From the NCBI GenBank assembly GCA_958450325.1, contig OY288259.1, forward strand, positions 21,632,734 to 21,696,733: 64,000 bases of DNA. Direction: 5' to 3'. The notes below the pieces were generated by a model. The model ran no database searches and was not told where the DNA came from. It worked only from the letters and a program-made list of their open reading frames with translations. Each line of letters starts with the position of its first letter. Within the stretch, counting starts at the first letter, position 1. The translations under genes were made by a program, and so were the position numbers. Shown here in pieces: positions 58,861-64,000 of the stretch. Source of the stretch: Agrostemma githago. Its lineage: Eukaryota; Streptophyta; Magnoliopsida; Caryophyllales; Caryophyllaceae.

Positions 58861-60229
58861 TGACAGGGGTAGTCGTATCCCTAATCAAAGATACCCTAAG
58901 GTCCACTAACTAATGTAGATAGTGAAGTAGGGGTCGAACCACAAGGAGACGGGACTCAACTACTTGCTCTAAGGTCTAGACTAAAGATTGCGGGTTACTG
59001 TTTTTCGAATTGTTTGAGTGGACTAACAACTAATTGCTATAAGGTAAATCAATAATAAAAAGGTCTAGGGTCTCAGGTTCACAATGAATGTCAATCGGGT
59101 CAGGGAGTCAACTAACAGGTCACTAATCGAACTGTCTAAGGTGTAGGTTCGGTCGGTACTACTATAGACTTTAGAACTAAACTTAACCTGCGGTCGCTAG
59201 AATTAAGCTAGTCTACCCAAAATGTCGTGACCTAATTACTCCTTAACCCGGTCGGCGGAAAGTCCTAATTGTGATACTAACTAATTAATACTGGCCAGTA
59301 ATTAATCAATCAGAATTAAAAACAACATTCAGGCGACAGTTCATATGATCAGAGACAGGTCAATTTTCTATAACCCAATTAACACCCATCGATCCCCTTA
59401 AACCCTAGATAAAAATTAGCTACTCATGATGATCGTAAATAAACTAACAAAACATGAATTGCAATTAAACATGATGAATGTGAATTAAATTAAACTACAA
59501 GACTGAAATCAGATAACTATGAAAACTAAGAACGAATTCAGACAGAAATTAAATTAGAGATTAAGACAAGAATTAAAAACTAGAGAATTGAAATTGAAAT
59601 TAAAATTAAAATTAAAGTAGCGATACCAAACAAATTCAGATCTGAAAAAGGAAGAACGGAGTACGATGAATCTTGCGAAGAAAGACGGAATGAACGTAGT
59701 CTTCTCTCCAAACTAATGTAACGTAAAGTGTGTAAAATAATAGAATGAAAAGTAGTCTGACAATCCTCTTCCAACTGATTTAAAAGAAATCAGTTGGACT
59801 TACAAACAGGCCCATAATTCTAATTAAAAGAAAAATCCAATCCGCGGCCTGAATGCAAGGCACTCGATCGAGTACATGCGTGCACTCGATCGAGTGGATG
59901 CGTGAATGCTTCAGGTTGACTCTGGATATATGGCACTCGATCGAGTGCTCTACGCCACTCGATCGAGTGGATGCTGCTGAGCTCTTAATCGAGTTATTCC
60001 TTTACTTCTCGGCTTTTCGTATTCTTCCTCGTCTTCCGTCCTCGTCTCGGCTATCCGGGTTATTATTCCAAAATATGCTCAAAATTGCACTTAACCTACA
60101 AAATAGCACGAGGACCGACAGTATCGACTTTCTAATAGAAATCGACATTAATCAATTAAATATGGAAGAAGAAAAGCTCAAAAACGGTTGTCGGGGGACA
60201 ATAAAATACGATATAAAATGCGTTGATCA
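58861..60229 (-). mobile_element. 3' LTR of a minus-strand Athila-like gypsy element
   Basis: On the minus strand it starts TGATCAACGCATTTTATATC next to a polypurine tract and ends GATACGACTACCCCTGTCA, closely like the end of the solo LTR at 9400. The reversed box GGGGTCGAACCACAAGGAGA also matches that family. 1369 bp. The matching 5' LTR would lie beyond the window. Confidence 0.82.
59861..59969. repeat. Quartet of CACTCGATCGAGTG palindromes in the Athila-like LTR
   Basis: Copies start at 59861, 59883, 59934 and 59956 (spacing 22, 51, 22). Three are perfect 14-bp palindromes; the first ends GAGTA. They lie about 260-370 bp from the LTR start on the minus strand. Confidence 0.93.
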
Positions 60230-60244
60230 AACTCCCCCAAACCA
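60230..60244 (-). other. Polypurine tract of the minus-strand element
   Basis: Minus strand GGTTTGGGGGAGTT directly precedes the LTR start, with the GCTTGAGGACAAGCAAAGG box just upstream, as is typical of Athila-type 3' ends. Confidence 0.75.
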
Positions 60245-61943
60245 AACCTTTGCTTGTCCTCAAGCAAACAACTAAAATATATACAAATGAGGACAAGTGA
60301 TGTGAAACACAACTCAGAGCTGAATTACACTCATCCTCCTAAAATCAACTAAGACCGACGAGAAAACACATAATGCTCAAGAATGCAACGAGATCAATAA
60401 TCATGCCATAATCAAACAATTGCCTGCCAAACTTTCAATCTTGCAAGACCAATAACGTCGGACTTCCTTACGGTTGTCGCTCGACACTCATAAGTATGGG
60501 TAAGTATATGTGTGAAGATAGGAAAGAATAAAGACACTCACTCGACTTATGAAATATGCATGCAATCGAATATGAAATCAATCACCCCAATTAAACACGT
60601 GTTCCACCAATCAGGACCATAGTACATGCCAAGGACTTACAAAGGGTGGCTTGTATGTGAGGGGATAAAATGGATTGTGCCTAAAGCACGTGTGGAAATG
60701 TGGGGCTAAGACCAGTAGTCGCAGCTACACAATAAAAACTATCCATCCAAAAGAACTCATCTATAAATTCCGGCCACTAGCTAGAAATAACAACTCAAAA
60801 GAGCATAAGAGGAGATTCTGTCATCCTCTAGATTGCAGTTCAATTCTAGTTATAACTTATCGACAGTTCCCCGAAAATTACGAGAAGCATATATATTTTT
60901 CTTTTCTTTTTCTCGGAATTTTTTTTTTTTTTTTCAATTCCATTTTCCTTCTTTTTCATGCTTCCATATTTTTCTCAATTCAGACAAGGGGAAGGTGAAA
61001 ACAAAGTCACATAACAGTATTACCCACTAAGATCCAAAAGATGTAAAAATCCAAATTATGACCGATTAGTGGAATAATTCCTAATTAAGTTCACTGCGAC
61101 TGTCCTGGTTAGGTAGGCTGTTCTGGGTTGTAGCTAATTGATATACATATCAGGAAAACTAGCTTACAACAGCTGAAACGGGCTAGACAGAGAAAAATAA
61201 CCTAAATCTACAGGGGTAGTAAAAATGGGTCATTTTGGCTATGTGGAGCTCGTCAAAAACAGAAATGCCTTTCCTCATGTACCTCCTCCTCAAACCAAAC
61301 ACGTATTCAATATCAAGAGACAGACGTCATATTTATGCAAATATATGTTACACATCCCATAAGGAGAAACCACTCAATTCCTAAATATAAATGAGACCAG
61401 TTATAGATGTTACTGGCCTAGGAAGCTCTAATTCCTTAGAATTTTTGTGGTTTGCCGACAAAATGGTCAAATTTACTCATTTGGCAATTAACGGTTCAAT
61501 AGGCAATCATATCAAAATCATCTCATCTCAAGTATTACATGCATTCAGGTACGAATTTAGCTGTCAATTAGGAGAGATCATGTAAAATGCAATGTCATCA
61601 TCGCCGTTTTGCATGTTTCACAACAGACACAAGACAAACACAAAGCACACAAAAATAAAATCTTTTTGGATTTTTCTGATTTTTTTTCAATTTTTTTGGA
61701 TTTTTAAAATATTTGAAAGCACACAACAGAAAATAAAAGCACACAAAAACACACAAATTCTCCCCCAAACCTAAATGTCACAGTGTCCTCAATGTGACTC
61801 TACAGCATATATGACAAACAAATCCACAGCCAATCCTAAGGACAACTCGACCTAAGGGGAAGAAAAAATCTAAGAAAACAATAAAAACAGAAATAAAAAG
61901 GAAAGAAAGTACCGTATATACAATGATAGCTCCCCCAAACCGG
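60245..61943 (-). other. 3' non-coding region of the Athila-like element
   Basis: About 1.7 kb between the stop codon of the long ORF and the polypurine tract. T-rich runs at 60900-60960 and 61680-61700; no conserved protein on either strand. Long 3' untranslated regions are common in this group. Confidence 0.5.
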
Positions 61944-63452
61944 CTAATCAGCCATCTCATCGTCTCCACCGGTCCCAGATGGACCGGCTCCAGTATCGCC
62001 CTGGCCTGAGCCGCTAGCACCACCTTGCTGACCCGACTGTCGCAAGCCTCTCAACCACTGTGCTCCTAGGCCGCCGTAGGTGTGCCCGTAGTCCGGACCC
62101 CAAGCAGCTGGATCAACCCCATAATCGTGGAAAATACCACTAGTATCTCCCGGACCTCTCCAGTAGGACGGGTGTTGAGGCGCCGAGATGCCTTGAGTAA
62201 GCATGTAGTCGTGGATCTCGCGGTTGACGATGCTCTGATTAATCCCCTCGTGTACCCGTCTCTGGTGCTCATAAACTGGATCATACATAAATGGATACGG
62301 GTGCGGAAACTCGGCACCCGGAGTCTGGAACGGGAAGGTCGGGGTGTGTGTGTGTGTGGCCCTGGGGGGCTCGGTCTCATCGGGTACGGTCTCTACACGA
62401 ACCCTACGTCGAGGGGGTTGGGCACCCTCCTCGAAAATGAAGAGCTCCTCGGGAATGAGGTAGCTCGGTGGGTCGGGTGTGTCCTCGCCTGCGGGAGTGG
62501 GTGGTAATGCAAGTAGTGGGGGTAGGATCGTCCCTTCGACAACCGGGATTTTCATCCAAACCTTGTCTCGGACGCGCCACGAAAATTCCGGGGGATTGCC
62601 CCGAATCCACATCAAAGTGGAGAAGAGGTAGCCACGGTCCAGCAAAGGGACGCGGTCGGTGAGACTCTCAAAAGTGACTGACTCCCTAAAACCCCTAATA
62701 AAGCGCTTTGCTAGCGCGGTGACAATGGCTCCACAACCGATCGGTCCAGATCCATTGATCTGGCGCTGGATTCCGACACAGATCATACCCGGTGCACTAA
62801 ACGCCTTCAGGGATTGCCTAAAGGGGTTTAGGTAGTGTCCTAAAATCAACACCTCCAATGAGTGAAGTTTACTCATGTCGGAGCGTGGAAAAACCACATG
62901 ACTCAAAATCCGCAAGAAGAGGCGGATAGTAGGGTGTGGGATGGCGTTGAGCGCCATAGCGGTGACAGTTGCACCACGACCCAAAAATAACTTAAAGTAG
63001 GGAGGTGCTTTCGAACTCTCGGGTATGTCTAGGATGTCTTCAGCCTGGTTAGAGGTAAGCCTAAGACACTCGGACAATTCGCTAAGGTAGATGGATTGCT
63101 CCTCATTGTTCAATCGAAAAGAAATCATACTCTCTTGTCTATCAAATTCAAATGAACTTAAAAATTCTAAAGTGAGTACTCGGTAAGATAACTCACGTAG
63201 TGTCCATAAGCCACCGAATCCGGTCATGGACAAGAGATGCAATAATTGCTCGTTCAAACCAAGCTCGATTGCGAATTGTGACGAGCAGCACCGGGTAGCC
63301 TCCATCGTCCTAGGTATCAAGGTAACTAAATGAGCTCTCTGGGCCTCGTCCCTGCAAGTAATTTCTTCATAACCTGGCACAGGCTGAATAGCAGGCTGCC
63401 TTGCATTCCTGTTCCTGTTGTTGTTTCGGGGCGGATTCCTTCTTCCTGCCAT
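61944..63452 (-). CDS. Athila-type extra ORF protein (ORF-1/env-position), 502 residues
   Basis: The frame is open further upstream, but ATG 63452 is preferred because a GT-AG intron ends two bases before it (TATGCTATAG, then TCATGG) and the protein starts with the basic MAGRRNPPRNNNRNRNARQ. The middle has the pattern of the ATHILA ORF-1 family: SMTGFGGLWTLRELSYRVLT, EFLSSFEFDRQESMISFRLN, LSELSECLRL, then VVFPRSDMSKLHSLEVLILG. The C-terminal third is Pro/Gly-rich and acidic at the end. The frame is intact. It lies between (unseen) pol and the 3' LTR. I see no convincing signal peptide or membrane helix in the chosen protein, so an envelope role is not supported. Function unknown. Confidence 0.7.
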   Translation of the reverse strand: MAGRRNPPRNNNRNRNARQPAIQPVPGYEEITCRDEAQRAHLVTLIPRTMEATRCCSSQFAIELGLNEQLLHLLSMTGFGGLWTLRELSYRVLTLEFLSSFEFDRQESMISFRLNNEEQSIYLSELSECLRLTSNQAEDILDIPESSKAPPYFKLFLGRGATVTAMALNAIPHPTIRLFLRILSHVVFPRSDMSKLHSLEVLILGHYLNPFRQSLKAFSAPGMICVGIQRQINGSGPIGCGAIVTALAKRFIRGFRESVTFESLTDRVPLLDRGYLFSTLMWIRGNPPEFSWRVRDKVWMKIPVVEGTILPPLLALPPTPAGEDTPDPPSYLIPEELFIFEEGAQPPRRRVRVETVPDETEPPRATHTHTPTFPFQTPGAEFPHPYPFMYDPVYEHQRRVHEGINQSIVNREIHDYMLTQGISAPQHPSYWRGPGDTSGIFHDYGVDPAAWGPDYGHTYGGLGAQWLRGLRQSGQQGGASGSGQGDTGAGPSGTGGDDEMAD

Positions 63453-63454
63453 GA

Positions 63455-63672
63455 CTATAGCATAATAACAAAACAGAATTATACAAAAATCCCACAAAAA
63501 ACACAACATCTCGGCCAAAATCAGACCCTATACACAAAAATCAATCTTTGAGCATAAAGTGGTGAAATCAACACAAAATCAAGCATGCAATGGGATTAGT
63601 ATATAACTAAGGATGAAATTAAACTATAAAATCAAGAAAAGAAGCAAGGAAATCAAAAATCCCGTAATATAC
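63455..63672 (-). other. Predicted 5' UTR intron of the Athila ORF
   Basis: The minus-strand donor CTTGAG/GTATATTACG and the acceptor TATGCTATAG flank 218 bp of A/T-rich sequence ending two bases before the start codon. A CT-rich leader (about 63673-63860) lies upstream. This suggests a spliced subgenomic or independently initiated mRNA. Confidence 0.5.
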
Positions 63673-63957
63673 CTCAAGGGTGATGGTTTAGACGAGAATA
63701 GGAGAGAAAGGGACGAAAATTTCAGAAATCGACACAAAGAAACACAAAGAAACACTCCTAATTGCAATTTAGAAGCAAAAATCGTGAGATTTGGTGAGGA
63801 ATTGATGAAATAAGAGTGATTTGGGTGAATTGGGGGTTAGGGTTCTTAGGTAATATGAGGGGGGAGGGGTTTGAATGTAGAAAACTGATTTGAAAAAAAA
63901 AAGAGTAGGGAACAATTAAAGGAGGACGAAAAACCGAAGTTGGACCCGGTTCAGGGG

Positions 63958-63992
63958 CACTCGACCGAGTGCAAGAGCCACTCGATCGAGTG
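63958..63992. repeat. Pair of CACTCGATCGAGTG palindromes at the window edge
   Basis: Copies at 63958 (core CGACCG) and 63979 (perfect), 21 bp apart, preceded by CAGGGG as in the cluster at 3711. A second pair, if present, would lie beyond the window. Confidence 0.88.
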
Positions 63993-64000
63993 AACCCTTT

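Noticed and set aside
62334..62362. (GT)n run as a separate microsatellite feature
   Set aside because: It is a short GTGTGT stretch coding THTHTP within the Athila ORF.
61944..63518. Envelope glycoprotein in the Athila-like element
   Set aside because: The only hydrophobic stretch is upstream of the preferred ATG in a predicted intron; no transmembrane anchor or glycoprotein pattern is visible.

Overview
This window looks like repeat-rich nuclear DNA from a flowering plant. The evidence is GT-AG spliced genes, FAR1-type, F-box, XS-type and Ulp1-type plant proteins, Ty3/gypsy elements of Tat and Athila type, a Ty1/copia LTR remnant, hAT/Mutator/Harbinger/Stowaway MITEs and strong AT bias. 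A eudicot is likely. Caryophyllales is only a guess, from the general look of the Tat element and the Ulp1 genes. No bacterial, organellar or rRNA sequence was recognised.

Layout. 1-10.5 kb is nested transposon debris: a 1.06-kb fold-back element with 36-bp perfect inverted ends and a 33-bp palindromic array, a solo Tat LTR (2434-4569), an RNase H-like relic, a Stowaway-like element containing a long-TIR element, a solo Athila-like LTR with a perfect 5-bp target duplication (8045-9400), and older LTR fragments. 10.5-25.4 kb is one nearly complete Tat/Retand-like Ty3/gypsy element: two 2.3-kb LTRs, an Arg-type primer site, gag, a frameshifted pol with two RNase H domains, and a spliced antisense ORF. 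25.4-31 kb holds a hAT MITE with a tRNA-like segment, a copia LTR relic, a gypsy 3' end with its LTR, and two more MITEs.

31-58.7 kb is a different domain. It holds a FAR1-like gene with three in-frame TAA stops, three related short F-box genes (one cut off at a repeat edge, one frameshifted, one intact), an XS-domain-like gene split by a duplication, and two tandem 14-exon genes ending in Ulp1/C48 cysteine protease domains. Each of the two has its own lesions. All of this is laced with a ~67-bp TGTACA-rich minisatellite that sits in introns, spacers and one gene breakpoint, and in places forms a trimeric higher-order array. A truncated minus-strand gypsy element (35.3-38.8 kb) sits inside that array.

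58.7-64 kb contains a perfect 30-bp-arm hairpin and the 3' LTR plus a long ORF of a minus-strand Athila-like element that runs off the right edge.

The most unexplained structure is a quartet of 14-bp CACTCGATCGAGTG palindromes with the same geometry (start spacing 21-22, 51, 21-22 bp) in two unrelated LTR families, with a third cluster cut by the window end.
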